Positions 1-9,225 of a DNA stretch of 64,000 nt are shown here, piece after piece (the stretch's first letter is position 1; each line of letters opens with the position of its first letter). Source of the stretch: Bog-473 sp963766995 (lineage in GTDB: Bacteria > Actinomycetota > Acidimicrobiia > Acidimicrobiales > RAAP-2). Below the pieces are notes generated by a model. The model ran no database searches, had not been told where the DNA came from, and saw only the letters and a program-made list of their open reading frames with translations. The translations under genes were made by a program, and so were the position numbers. Location of the stretch: positions 496,001 through 560,000 of the forward strand of contig CAVYCE010000003.1 in NCBI GenBank assembly GCA_963766995.1, given 5' to 3'.

Positions 1-807
1 AATGAAGACGGCCCGCAGGAGGTCTGGTCGTTCGAGCAGATCGGAGCTGGCCCCTGAGAAGCGCACTGTGCCCTTCTCCAGGAATGTGGCCTTCTCGGCC
101 ACCAGCAACGCCACATTGACTGATTGCTCGACGATCAGCACCGTGGTGCCCTGGCGATGAATGTCTCGAACGGCATCGACGAGGCGAGCCACCACCGTGG
201 GGGCCAGTCCCAGCGACAGTTCGTCAATGCACAGCAACTGTGGCCGCACCAAAAACGCCATGGCCAGTGACAGCATTTGTTGCTCGCCCCCGGAAAGGTT
301 GCCTGCGGCCACATCAGATCGTTCCTCTAGGACGGGGAACAACTCCCTCGCCTGGACTCGAGCCGCCTCGGCCTGTGCCGATCGCGACGCAAGGGCCACG
401 AGGCCACACGCAGGTTGTCATGCACGGTGAGGGACGGGAAGATGCCGCGACCTCCGGGCATCATGGTCAACCCTGCTCGGGCGATCTGTTCAGTGGATGC
501 GGCCGTGATGTCGGCACCGCCAAATCGCACGGTGCCCGATGATGCCGGCAGTAATCCCGGTGATGGTCTTGAGCAAGCTCGACTTTCCCGCTCCGTTGGT
601 GCCGAGCAGGGCCACCATTTCGCCTCGTTTGATTTCCAGATCAATGCCGAAGAGCACCTGCATGGACCCATAGGCCGCATTGACCTGGTGGCAGCGGAGC
701 AGCACGTCGTCGTCGGCATCTGACGCGCTCGGCAGCATGGGCGACAAGCCGCACCCCGCCTCCAGCAGCGTCAACTCCGGCGGCAGCGTCGGCCACCTCG
801 TCGTCAA
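1..807 (-). pseudogene. livF: LivF-type ABC ATPase, frameshifted and cut by window edge
   Basis: ATPase subunit of a branched-chain amino acid-type (HAAT) importer, acting on the cytoplasmic face of the LivH/LivM pore. The N-terminal part, with Walker A GTNGAGKSS, reads in one frame down to about 560. The middle part (SGTVRFGG to GIFPSLTVHDNLRV) reads in a second frame down to about 385. The part with the signature NLSGGEQQ and Walker B LLCIDE reads in a third frame to the left edge without a stop. Each switch needs one single-base indel. The LivM frame runs about 170 nt into this gene, which suggests a former LivM-LivF fusion or a further frameshift near 780-805. Family assignment is firm; whether the lesions are biological or sequence errors cannot be told here. 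Confidence 0.75.
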
Positions 808-1840
808 ATCCAGTGTCGCCCCACACGCTGGTCGGCAGACCGCGCCGCCGAGCGATCAGGCCGAGCACCCGATCCCGGACCCATTCAAAGGCACCGGCCA
901 ATCCGCTCGGGAAGAACATCAAAAGCACGAGCATGCCGAATCCGGTCAGCACCAACTGGTACTCGGGGAAGGCGATGCCCAACCACTCGATGAGCGCGAC
1001 ACCACAGAGCGCCCCGGAAATCGAGCCCAGCCCACCGATGACCGCCATGGAGAACAAGAGAATGCTGTCCGAAGTCGGGAAGGTCTGGTACCCCACTCCT
1101 CCGAGGAGGACGACGTAGAGCCCTCCGGCCACGCCGGCGAGCACTCCCGCCATGGCGAAGGCGCCAAGGCGCACCCTCGTGCTGGGCACCCCAGCAGCCT
1201 CGGCTGCTCGCAGGTTGTCCCGGGTGGCGAACACGGCCCGACCTGATCGTGCCTTGCGGATGCCTTGGACCAGCACGATGGCGAACACCAGCACGCCCAG
1301 GCACAGGAAGTACATGTCGCTCTCATTGGCGAGGGCGAAGCGCTTCCAAAGCAAGGGGCGCACGACGGTGGCCGGCAGTTCCCGGGCGAAGTTGGTCGGA
1401 TTGAAGAAGAAGTCGTTGGCCGCAATGGCAAAGGCCATGGTGGTGACGGCCAGGTACATGCCCCGCACTCGTAGCGCCGGCAGCCCCAGCACCACTGCCA
1501 CCAGTGCGCCGGCGAGGCCGGCCGCGCCGAGCGAGAGGAAAAGATCGGCGTTGGTGTGCATGATGAGGTTCCCAGCAGCCACCGCACCGACACCGACCAG
1601 CGCCTGTTGGCCCAAGCTAATGGTGCCCCCCCATCCGCTGAGGACCACCAGCGACAGGGCGCCCAGTCCGAAGATGATGCCGACGCTCACCTCGTCGAGA
1701 TTGGAGGCCGACAAGGTCAGCGGGAGGGTGAGGGCCACGACACCGAGGATGGCGGCGCCTCCCAGCTTCATCAGCTGCGCACTTCGGGCAACGAACGCAG
1801 TGCGGCGGGGATGGCCCGGGTAGCCCCACTGGCCGACCAC
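641..1840 (-). CDS. livM: LivM-type branched-chain amino acid ABC permease
   Basis: Membrane pore subunit of a HAAT-family importer. The permease domain is intact in one frame: hydrophobic segments from about residue 25, the LivM hallmark GWGGTISLGQQALVGVGA, and SGLAGAFEWVRDRV near the end of the domain. After about residue 340 the frame continues into low-complexity sequence opposite the LivF Walker A region, so the true C-terminus probably lies near 800 or continues in the LivF frame. The annotated start overlaps the LivH end by about 70 nt. The sequence around that overlap (IPAALRSLPEV then AQLMKLGG) looks like the interdomain linker of fused actinobacterial LivH-LivM proteins. I infer one single-base frameshift there. 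Confidence 0.75.
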   Translation of the reverse strand: MVGQWGYPGHPRRTAFVARSAQLMKLGGAAILGVVALTLPLTLSASNLDEVSVGIIFGLGALSLVVLSGWGGTISLGQQALVGVGAVAAGNLIMHTNADLFLSLGAAGLAGALVAVVLGLPALRVRGMYLAVTTMAFAIAANDFFFNPTNFARELPATVVRPLLWKRFALANESDMYFLCLGVLVFAIVLVQGIRKARSGRAVFATRDNLRAAEAAGVPSTRVRLGAFAMAGVLAGVAGGLYVVLLGGVGYQTFPTSDSILLFSMAVIGGLGSISGALCGVALIEWLGIAFPEYQLVLTGFGMLVLLMFFPSGLAGAFEWVRDRVLGLIARRRGLPTSVWGDTGFDDEVADAAAGVDAAGGGVRLVAHAAERVRCRRRRAAPLPPGQCGLWVHAGALRH

Positions 1841-2815
1841 GATGACTCGTCAGCCGCCTCGGCCCGGCTGCTGGCCCGGTGCTGTAGCAGCAAGGCCACC
1901 AGCACCACGACCAGGAAGATGGGTGTCTCAATCGATTGCTTGCTGACGTTGAGACGTACCAGCTCTTCCAACACGCCCAGCCCGATAGCCGGCCGTAAAG
2001 GCCACCCACAGTGATTCCATGCGAGCCACCACTGCCGCCACCAGGGGCACCAGCAACAGTTCAGGGCCGGCCGCCACATCAATGGGGACGCCAGAGGAAG
2101 GGGCTTGCAACATCACGGCCAGCGCGGCGATGACGCCGCTCATCACCCACACCAGCAGCAACAGACGCCGGGCCGGGATGCCCAACAACCGCACGCGATC
2201 GGCGTTGTCGGCGATGGCGCGCACGGCCCGGCCGGCATCGGTCCCGAGCAGGAACCATGAGACCGCCGCCACGACGAGCGGCACGGCGACAATGACCACG
2301 AGGTCGTTGCCGGTGAACACCACCGGATTGACCTCGAAATGCAGCGAGCTGAAGGAGGTCCGGAAGCTGGTAATGAGCGACGGTCCGTGCAGCTACTTTG
2401 GCAACAGGAAGGCGACGCCACCCAGCAGCTGGGCCAGGCCGATGGTGGCGACCGTCAGCATCATGCGAGGGGCCTTGGCGAAGCGCCAGTTGACCAACAG
2501 ACCGACGCCGCCACCGACCACGCCACCGATGATCAGCGCGGCCACGACGGCCAGCGGCCAAGGCCAGTGCTCACCCAGGAACAGCGAGACGCCAGCCGCC
2601 GCCGCCACTCCGCCCATGGCGCCGTAGGCGAAGTTGATGGCTCTGGTCAGGCGGTAAATCAGCACCAGGCCGATGGCCAGCAGCCCGTTGAGGCTTCCAT
2701 AAATGACGCCGTAGAGCACGGTACCCAGCGGGAACTCGTGCGGAAAGACGGCAGAAAGCACCAGCACCGCGGCCGCCAACACGGCGGCCGAGACCACGCC
2801 CCGACGCCCGATCAC
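1771..2815 (-). pseudogene. livH: LivH-type permease with in-frame TAG and a frameshift
   Basis: First permease of the importer. It starts at GTG 2815 inside a GTGA overlap with the stop of the substrate-binding protein. Codons 1-140 encode several membrane segments and end FLLPK. A TAG at 2393-2395 interrupts the frame, which then continues unchanged as LHGPSLITSF and on through LVVIVAVPLVVAAV. A single-base loss around 1986-1995 moves the sequence to the frame encoding IGLGVLEELVRLNV, the normal continuation, which ends at 1771. CAG to TAG is the simplest explanation for the stop. No full-length LivH can be made from this sequence as given. Confidence 0.75.
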
Positions 2816-4494
2816 TGCACCCCGTTGGGGAAGACAGGTGCATTCCCCGGTGGCAGGTCACTGGCGGTGTACCAGGTCGTGCCGTTCACCCAACCTCCGG
2901 CCTCATTGTCGAAGGAGGAGACAATTTTGGGATTCCACCACTGATACCGGAACTGATGTTGTGGGGTGAACTGGCCCACACCGTTCTCAGTGAACGACCA
3001 GGGGCCGTACTCGCCGTCTCCGCCGGCGTAATTGAACATGCCGTGTTCGAAGGTGGTGGGCGTCAGATCTGGACCGGCCAACTGAATACCCAGGGCCAGC
3101 ATGTAGATGTCCTCGTAGAGGATGTCCACTTCGTGGGCTGGGGCAAACGAAGGATCGACCGACTTGGCTGCGAAGTAGCCGAGCGACGAGCCATAGGGCG
3201 GAGGGTTGCCGTTGTTGGTCACTCCGGCAGCGTGGGCCCACACGTTCTGATCGAAGAGCTGGCCCACAATGTCTTCATCAGTGAAGGCGGCACCGATGTT
3301 GACTATTTCTGGTTCGTAGTTGGACGTGTCGAGATCGCTGGTCAAGTAAGCCAAGGTGATCGGGTCGCAACCGCAGCCGAGCGTCGTGATCTTGTCGTTG
3401 ATGATCTGCTGCGCCAGGCTGCCCGCTTCCGATGACAGCTGCGAGAGATCCAGCGTGTAGCTCAGGTTGGCCACGGCCGGATGACCGGACGCCGCCAACG
3501 CTGAGGTGACCTGACCGGCGCACTGCTGATACACAGGATTGTCGGGCGAGAGGATGGCGATGCGACGGGGCTGGCCGTTGCTCACACCCGTCCCGGCGTA
3601 GCTCACCGGTTGAGTGATGATCTGGTGCGTCATGATGGCACCCGACTCATTGCCCAAGTCGGTGCAGTTTGGGAAGAAGCTCCAGGCGTAGGGCGCCATC
3701 GACTGGAACCACGGCGCCGACATATAGGGCGCACCGAAGTTCAGTACATGTTGAGCCGACAATGCTTCGTCATAAGGTTGAGAGAACCCGGTGATGTCGG
3801 CAAAGGCCCCGAGCTGTTGCGACACCGTGATGGCGTCCGCTTGGGCTTGGGCCTGTCCGGCATCGGTGATCTCGTTCACCAGCGAGCCTTGGCCATTAAA
3901 GACCTTGAGGACGATCTTGCGACCGTAGAACTGGAAGTGATCGTTGAAGTAGGTGATGAGGTCCTGCGCCGTTCGCTCGACATCGGCCTCGGTGTCGCTG
4001 AATTCAGCGCTGTTGTATTTACCGGCGATCTGTTGGATGGCCTCGTCGGCGGTTTGGATCCCACCAGATGGAATTCGGGCGGTAACGACGATCTGGTTAG
4101 AAGTCACCCCGTGGTACGTGCTTCCGCCGTTGTTGCCAGAGAATGAGACGCAAGCCGGGGCGTAGGGGTCGCCTTGGACTTGGCGGCCAGTGCAAGCGCC
4201 AATGACCCCGGGTGTGACAGCTGCTTTCGTGGTTGCTCCAACTGCGCCCGGCGTGGTGCCTCCGGTCGGCACGGTCGTGGTGGAGCCACTGGCCGGCGTA
4301 CCCGTCGGCGTTCCCACCTTGGTGGGCACATTGGCACTCGTGCCGGTGTTGTCACTGACGTTCTGTTCTGGCGCGATAGAGGGCACCAACAGCGCCATCA
4401 AGAGGAAGCCACCGCCGATGACGACCGCCGGTCCGTACCCTTTCAATAGGCGGCGATCCGGGGCTGAGTATTTGGCCAACCGTGATTCGCTCAC
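2812..4494 (-). CDS. Membrane-tethered ABC substrate-binding protein, HAAT-like
   Basis: 560-residue periplasmic-binding-fold (type I) protein expected to deliver ligand to the LivHM-like pore. It has a basic N-terminus and one membrane segment (about residues 25-43: VVIGGGFLLMALLVP) with no lipobox cysteine, so it seems held by an uncleaved anchor. A Thr/Gly/Pro/Val-rich linker (about 48-95) follows, then the binding domain. The GTG start at 4494 overlaps the stop of the upstream surface protein (GTGA), and its own stop overlaps the LivH start the same way, so the operon is translationally coupled. The ligand is unknown; amide, amino acid or aromatic compounds are all possible. Confidence 0.8.
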   Translation of the reverse strand: MSESRLAKYSAPDRRLLKGYGPAVVIGGGFLLMALLVPSIAPEQNVSDNTGTSANVPTKVGTPTGTPASGSTTTVPTGGTTPGAVGATTKAAVTPGVIGACTGRQVQGDPYAPACVSFSGNNGGSTYHGVTSNQIVVTARIPSGGIQTADEAIQQIAGKYNSAEFSDTEADVERTAQDLITYFNDHFQFYGRKIVLKVFNGQGSLVNEITDAGQAQAQADAITVSQQLGAFADITGFSQPYDEALSAQHVLNFGAPYMSAPWFQSMAPYAWSFFPNCTDLGNESGAIMTHQIITQPVSYAGTGVSNGQPRRIAILSPDNPVYQQCAGQVTSALAASGHPAVANLSYTLDLSQLSSEAGSLAQQIINDKITTLGCGCDPITLAYLTSDLDTSNYEPEIVNIGAAFTDEDIVGQLFDQNVWAHAAGVTNNGNPPPYGSSLGYFAAKSVDPSFAPAHEVDILYEDIYMLALGIQLAGPDLTPTTFEHGMFNYAGGDGEYGPWSFTENGVGQFTPQHQFRYQWWNPKIVSSFDNEAGGWVNGTTWYTASDLPPGNAPVFPNGVQ

Positions 4495-5897
4495 GTGACT
4501 GCCTCCTTCAGGCGACGGCTTCGTCTGCTCTTGCGCAGGTCAGCCAGGAAGAGCAGCCCGCCGGCCACGACGGCGGCACCCCCGACCACATCGGCGTCGC
4601 CCGACCAACAGCCGGGATGCCCTGAAGGGCTGGTGGTGTCGCAATGAGTGGCCGACGTCAGCGTGCTCGGCGCCGCTTGCGCCGGGATGGTCGTGCTTGG
4701 CGGTGTCGGACTGGTGGACGTAGGACCCGATGGCAGTAACGAGAAGTTCTCATCTGAATTGGTCAAGGGCGGCAGCGACGGGTTGATGAACGTCGGTGCG
4801 ACGGCGCCGAAGGGATCGGCGTAGGCGGTGGGTGCGAGGGTATCGGCAGTCACGCCACCGACATCGAGGTCGAACCCGCCACCTGGGGTGAACACGCCGA
4901 GGGCCACATTGCCTACCGTCTCTGCCGGCGTGAGAAGGTTGTTCAGCAACACCCTGTCGTTGGCGCAATTGTCACCGATAGTGCTCTGGGCATTGATGTC
5001 GGTCTCTATGACCCTTGACTGCTGAATGAGCGGGAGCAGCAGCGTATTCGAGAGTGCTGATTTCCCCACAGTGATCTCCAGCGGAGTCACCGTCACCGTG
5101 CCGGTCGCCGGATCGGTCTTCACGGTGGGCATGACCAGCGTGAGGCCGACGGTTTGCAACGCAGTATTGGCCAGAGCCTCCACTGTCGCCATCTGTGCCG
5201 CCGCTGGAGCCGTAATGGTGGTGGGACCAACCTTTATGAAGTCAATCGTGAATGAACCCTGGGACACTGCGGTGTTCCCGGTGTGCTGCACGGCGGACCA
5301 GGTCAATCCGCCCAACTCCACCAGTCCGCCGGCAATGTTCAGGTTCACCTGATCGGTCGACTGCGCCTCCCGCTCGCCACTGGACAAATAGCTCACTGCA
5401 GTCGAACTGTCCCCCTCGACGGCGAGCAGGCCAGGGATGACTTGCCCCACGGGCGTCGTTGTGCCCGACGCCCCTTCCGGTGCGGCCGAGGCGGTGACGC
5501 TCTCGGTGCCGGCGCCGGGCAGGTTGTTGGTATCAGTTGCCTTGCCCCCAACCGAGTCATCGGTGAGTGGCTGTGGTTGCTCACTGGCCGGGAGAGCGAA
5601 CGTGCCACAGAAAGGTGTGTTGGCCAGCACCACGCCCAGACCGCCGAGATCGAGCGTCTGTGCACTGGACCTCGCCTCGGTGTCTTGATAGCTCGCTTGC
5701 GACGCGCCAGCCGACACCGACAGGTTGGTGTTGCCCACAATCGGAACGGCCCCGAGCAACGAAGCGGTGGCGATGGCGCTCCCGGGGTCGGCTGGAGCAC
5801 TGTCGGCCACGGCGGGATGGCCGCCCACCAGCTGGGTTGAGATCAGCCCGAGCAGACCCGCCGACATCAGTCCCCACTGCAGGACGCGACCCTTCAA
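4491..5897 (-). CDS. Membrane-anchored extracellular protein of the ABC importer operon
   Basis: About 468 residues with no enzyme motif that I recognise. The layout resembles choice-of-anchor P-type actinobacterial surface proteins. A signal sequence (WGLMSAGLLGLISTQLVGG) precedes a long beta-rich region low in charge. A Ser/Thr/Pro linker follows, then a short segment with two cysteines (HCDTTSPSGHPGCW), a final membrane helix and a basic tail (RKSRRSRRLK). The frame is open far upstream over the TetR gene on the other strand. I prefer TTG 5897, which gives a positively charged signal-peptide start; ATG 5867 is the alternative. It overlaps the substrate-binding protein by 4 nt, so it is probably an accessory surface component of that importer. 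Confidence 0.65.
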   Translation of the reverse strand: MKGRVLQWGLMSAGLLGLISTQLVGGHPAVADSAPADPGSAIATASLLGAVPIVGNTNLSVSAGASQASYQDTEARSSAQTLDLGGLGVVLANTPFCGTFALPASEQPQPLTDDSVGGKATDTNNLPGAGTESVTASAAPEGASGTTTPVGQVIPGLLAVEGDSSTAVSYLSSGEREAQSTDQVNLNIAGGLVELGGLTWSAVQHTGNTAVSQGSFTIDFIKVGPTTITAPAAAQMATVEALANTALQTVGLTLVMPTVKTDPATGTVTVTPLEITVGKSALSNTLLLPLIQQSRVIETDINAQSTIGDNCANDRVLLNNLLTPAETVGNVALGVFTPGGGFDLDVGGVTADTLAPTAYADPFGAVAPTFINPSLPPLTNSDENFSLLPSGPTSTSPTPPSTTIPAQAAPSTLTSATHCDTTSPSGHPGCWSGDADVVGGAAVVAGGLLFLADLRKSRRSRRLKEAVT

Positions 5898-6029
5898 TGA
5901 GCTCGTGTGCCTAAGCAACGGTCCCCCACATGCGCCACCCCGATCGCCCGTGTACCTGCGGATTCGATTCTCGTCGATCTGCCGGCCCCGACGTGCCACG
6001 CGGACCCTCCCCGGCATGACACGACAAAA

Positions 6030-6043
6030 CAACTGATATGTTG
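6030..6043. promoter_or_regulatory. Inverted repeat CAAC-N6-GTTG, likely TetR operator
   Basis: CAACTGATATGTTG lies between the divergent surface-protein/ABC operon and the TetR gene. Weaker outer arms (ACAA at 6024, GTTGT at 6048) extend the symmetry. Position and form suit a TetR-family operator controlling both directions; binding is inference. Confidence 0.45.
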
Positions 6044-6122
6044 CTTCGTTGTCTAGCACGGACAAACGGAGCCGAACAAGGGTCTCGGGCGCTGAGTGGC
6101 CGTGGTCAGAGAGAGGACGTCC

Positions 6123-6767
6123 GTGGCGACTGATCTGCCGAGAGTGGTCGGTCTCAGCCGTGATGTCGTGCCCGAGCTGCTCCGCGGACTCCCTGACGAC
6201 CCGCCACGTTCCCTCGACCCGTATCTCGATGCCGCCACTCAGTGTTTCGTGCGTCACGGGATCGAGCGCACAACAGTCCAAGACGTGGCCACCGAAATGG
6301 GCTTCAACCGCGCCACCATCTACCGGCAAGTTGGCACCATTGAGCAGCAGATCCAACTGCTGGCCGCCCGCGACGTCAGACGCCACTTGGCCAGCATCCC
6401 GGCTCGGGTTGCCGGTCTCACCGGGCCCGAGCTGCTGGTTGAACTGGCCGCCATCGGCGTAGAGGACGCGCGAGCCCACCCGGTGCTGGCCAAAATTTTG
6501 GCTGACGAACCCCGCCTCGTCGGCACCATCCTCGAACGGCACATCGGCAAGGTCCGCGACCAAGTGGTGCCCGTGCTGGCTTCGCTGTGCCAAGCCGGCA
6601 TGGACCTCGGACAGCTCGCACCCATGGACGCCGTCGTATTGGCCTCTTGGGTAGTGCGCATCGTGGTGACCCTGGTGGTGCTCGAGCCGGAGACTGAGCT
6701 CCGTACCTACCTGCGCGAGCTACTGGTGCCGGCGCTGTCTCCGGTTCACACCGCCGCCCTCACCTGA
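6123..6767 (+). CDS. TetR/AcrR-family transcriptional regulator
   Basis: 214-residue one-component repressor type. The helix-turn-helix lies near residues 37-75 (IERTTVQDVATEMGFNRATIYRQVG), followed by a helical ligand domain. GTG 6123 is preferred because AGAGAGGA sits 5 nt upstream; GTG 6096 in the same frame has no such site. It is divergent from the surface-protein/ABC importer operon, with an inverted repeat between, and is followed by a mycothiol-linked dehydrogenase on the same strand. Likely targets are itself and one or both neighbours; the ligand cannot be predicted. Confidence 0.85.
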   Translation: MATDLPRVVGLSRDVVPELLRGLPDDPPRSLDPYLDAATQCFVRHGIERTTVQDVATEMGFNRATIYRQVGTIEQQIQLLAARDVRRHLASIPARVAGLTGPELLVELAAIGVEDARAHPVLAKILADEPRLVGTILERHIGKVRDQVVPVLASLCQAGMDLGQLAPMDAVVLASWVVRIVVTLVVLEPETELRTYLRELLVPALSPVHTAALT

Positions 6768-6816
6768 CACCGCACACACGGATCGTGCATCATGTGACCC
6801 TCGACGAGGGAGGCGC

Positions 6817-7902
6817 ATGACAGAAATGGTGCATGGTGTGGTGTCTCTGGGCCAAGGCGACCCTGTCTCGCTGGTCGAGATCGTGGTTCCTTCGCCCGGA
6901 CCCGGCGAAGCCGTGGTGGCGGTGAAAGCTTGTGGCGTCTGCCACACCGATCTCCATTACCGCGAGGGCGGTATCAACGACGAGTTCCCCTTCCTCTTGG
7001 GACACGAGGCCGCAGGCGTGATTGACGCCGTGGGACCCGATGTGACGTCGGTGCAGGTGGGTGACTTCGTAGTACTGAATTGGCGCGCCGTGTGCGGTGA
7101 GTGTCGCTCCTGTCGTCGCGGTCGTCCCTGGTACTGCTTCTCTACCCACAATGCGACACAGAAGATGACACTGACCGACGGCACGCCCTTGACCCCGGCG
7201 CTGGGCATCGGTGCCTTCGCCGAGAAGACGTTGGTAGCAGCCGGGCAGTGCACCAAGGTCAACCCGGCAGCTCGGCCCGAGGCAGTTGGCCTCTTGGGAT
7301 GCGGTGTCATGGCTGGCATCGGGGCCGCCATGTTCACCGGGCAGGTGGGTCTGGGCGACTCGGTCGCCATCTTCGGCTGTGGTGGCGTGGGTTGCGCCGC
7401 CATCGCGGGAGCCAAGCTGGCCGGAGCGCACACCATCATCGCCATTGATCTCGACCCGAAAAAGTTGATAACCGCCACATCGTTCGGCGCCACGCACACC
7501 GTGAACGCCAGTAACACCGACCCCGTAGAGGCCGTGCGTTCCTTCACGGCAGGCAGCGGGGCCGATGTCTGCATTGAAGCCGTGGGTCATCCGGCCGTGA
7601 TGGAACAGGCTTTCTTTGCTCGTGATCTGGCCGGCACGCTGGTACAGGTGGGAGTACCCACACCCGATATGCGTATCGACCTTCCCATGATCGAGTTCTT
7701 CGGACGCGGCGGCGCCCTGAAGCCGAGCTGGTACGGAGACTGTCTCCCATCGCGCGATTTCCCGATGCTGGTCGATCTCTACATGGACGGACGCCTCAAC
7801 CTGGACCTGTTCGTGAGCGAAACCATTGGCCTCGGTGACGTCGAGGTGGCGTTCGAGCGGATGCAGCGCGGCGAGGTGCTGCGATCGGTGGTCGTCCTCT
7901 AG
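6817..7902 (+). CDS. mscR: S-(hydroxymethyl)mycothiol dehydrogenase-like zinc alcohol dehydrogenase
   Basis: 361-residue medium-chain zinc dehydrogenase. In this family the enzyme oxidises the formaldehyde-mycothiol adduct with NAD+ in the cytoplasm. Catalytic zinc ligands appear in CGVCHTD and GHEAAG. The structural-zinc loop is CGECRSCRRGRPWYC, and the NAD fold has GCGGVGCAAI. NWRAVCGECR, HNATQKMTLTDGTPL and the ending GEVLRSVVVL are close to mycothiol dehydrogenases rather than generic ones. A strong GAGGGAGG site precedes the ATG. Its stop overlaps that of the convergent gene within CTAG at 7899-7902. The usual metallo-beta-lactamase partner gene is not adjacent. Confidence 0.85.
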   Translation: MTEMVHGVVSLGQGDPVSLVEIVVPSPGPGEAVVAVKACGVCHTDLHYREGGINDEFPFLLGHEAAGVIDAVGPDVTSVQVGDFVVLNWRAVCGECRSCRRGRPWYCFSTHNATQKMTLTDGTPLTPALGIGAFAEKTLVAAGQCTKVNPAARPEAVGLLGCGVMAGIGAAMFTGQVGLGDSVAIFGCGGVGCAAIAGAKLAGAHTIIAIDLDPKKLITATSFGATHTVNASNTDPVEAVRSFTAGSGADVCIEAVGHPAVMEQAFFARDLAGTLVQVGVPTPDMRIDLPMIEFFGRGGALKPSWYGDCLPSRDFPMLVDLYMDGRLNLDLFVSETIGLGDVEVAFERMQRGEVLRSVVVL

Positions 7903-9218
7903 GCAGGTGGCAGAAGAGGTGCCGCCGCCCCCACGTCGAAGCGCAACATCCGCGTGCGCGACTGCAGCGGTAGCGACGGCTGCAGGAGGTTGGATGTGTT
8001 CAGGTGAACGGAGCTGAACGGGTCACTGTTCAGGAATTGCACCATCTGTTGGATCTGTTGGGTGGCGTCCAGCGGGAGTCCCACCCGGAGCCCTGGAGGG
8101 AAGCGAGCCTCGGTCCAGATAAGGAACGAGTGGGTGGGGTCCCAAGCGAACTCGGGAATGATCCACCCCTCGTTTCCATCGGTGGTGAGCCGGCGCACGC
8201 TGCCAGTCGCCAGATCAATTTCGTAGAGATCGGTAGCTTCCTGGGCCACCGGCTGCTCGTAGGCCGCTTCAAAAATCTCGAGCGTCAGCAGGTAGTCGTC
8301 AGAGGTCGGCAGGTTGGCGCTCTGTGCCAACTGGGCGAAGGTGTTGAAGAGGCCGGGATGGTCTCGGCTCGACATAAAGATCACATCCTTACCGTCCGGC
8401 GTGAAGATGGCCTGTTCATTCCACGATGCACTTTGTGTCAGTTGCGTGCTATCACATCCCGCCGCCGTGAGCCGGCAGAAAAACAGCTCGGTGTCCATGG
8501 CCGTGCCGGCGGTCTGGGTGTAGAGAAAGCCGCTGCCATCGGGCGCCCACCATTGGGTCTCGTACCAATCGCCATTGGCCGGTCGCACCACCCTGACATC
8601 GGTGAGCGAGGGGACGCCGGAAGGCGACACGGTGAAGTTGCCCACCTCGACATCCCACTTGCCCTGTCCGTGGCCGTCGACGAAGTTCCAGTTGAGATGA
8701 GTCCACACCACCTGGTTGCCATTGGGTGACCAGTACGCGTGGTAGTCGTCATATCCCTCGTCATCCCCGAATCCACTCAGCTTTTCAGTGAGCTCAGTCA
8801 CATCGCTGCCGTTGGGCCGCATGATCCAAAGAGCCGATCCCAATCCCCCATACCCGGGCGACCCGAGCGTGATGTCATGGCCCATCCAGGAGTGGAAGAG
8901 GATCCAGTCACCCTGCGGCCGTACCGCCGGCACGTTGTTCGGTGACTTCAACTCACAGGTGAGGCAGTGCCGAGCGGTACCGTCCTGATTCGACATGTAG
9001 ATCTGAGTGCCCGCACCCTGATTGAAGTCTTTGCCGTAGACCACCTGCCCGTCGGGCATGAAGACGGGGGCCTGTCCGAAGGTGGCCGGATCGGTGGTGA
9101 CGGAAAATGGCGCCGTGGAGTATGGGTTCGACGCCGTGGCCGCTCCTGCTCCAACGCTCAGAGGGGCAACGAGGCAGGCGATCGCGGCGGCAGCCGAGAT
9201 CAGGCTCGCACTGCGCAT
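7899..9218 (-). CDS. Secreted PD40/TolB-like beta-propeller protein
   Basis: 439-residue exported protein. A signal peptide (MRSASLISAAAAIACLVAPL, then ending near GAGAATA) precedes repeated blade motifs such as PVFMPDGQVVYGKDF, YWSPNGNQVVWTH, WWAPDGSGFLYTQ and IFTPDGKDVIFMSS. These are typical of TolB-type PD40 propellers. Two cysteine pairs (CLTC; FFC and GC) may form disulfides. No catalytic domain is visible, so a binding or scaffold role is likeliest. The start at 9218 is chosen to give a clean signal peptide; the upstream in-frame codons overlap the hydrolase gene, which ends at 9226. Confidence 0.75.
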   Translation of the reverse strand: MRSASLISAAAAIACLVAPLSVGAGAATASNPYSTAPFSVTTDPATFGQAPVFMPDGQVVYGKDFNQGAGTQIYMSNQDGTARHCLTCELKSPNNVPAVRPQGDWILFHSWMGHDITLGSPGYGGLGSALWIMRPNGSDVTELTEKLSGFGDDEGYDDYHAYWSPNGNQVVWTHLNWNFVDGHGQGKWDVEVGNFTVSPSGVPSLTDVRVVRPANGDWYETQWWAPDGSGFLYTQTAGTAMDTELFFCRLTAAGCDSTQLTQSASWNEQAIFTPDGKDVIFMSSRDHPGLFNTFAQLAQSANLPTSDDYLLTLEIFEAAYEQPVAQEATDLYEIDLATGSVRRLTTDGNEGWIIPEFAWDPTHSFLIWTEARFPPGLRVGLPLDATQQIQQMVQFLNSDPFSSVHLNTSNLLQPSLPLQSRTRMLRFDVGAAAPLLPPA

Positions 9219-9225
9219 GAACGGC

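Noticed and set aside
5898..6593. N-terminal extension of the anchored surface protein
   Set aside because: It runs antisense through the TetR gene and precedes a clear signal peptide; not part of the protein.
6790..7590. 266-codon open frame antisense to the mycothiol dehydrogenase
   Set aside because: The sense strand encodes a complete, recognisable enzyme; the antisense product has no motif and reflects GC-rich codon bias.
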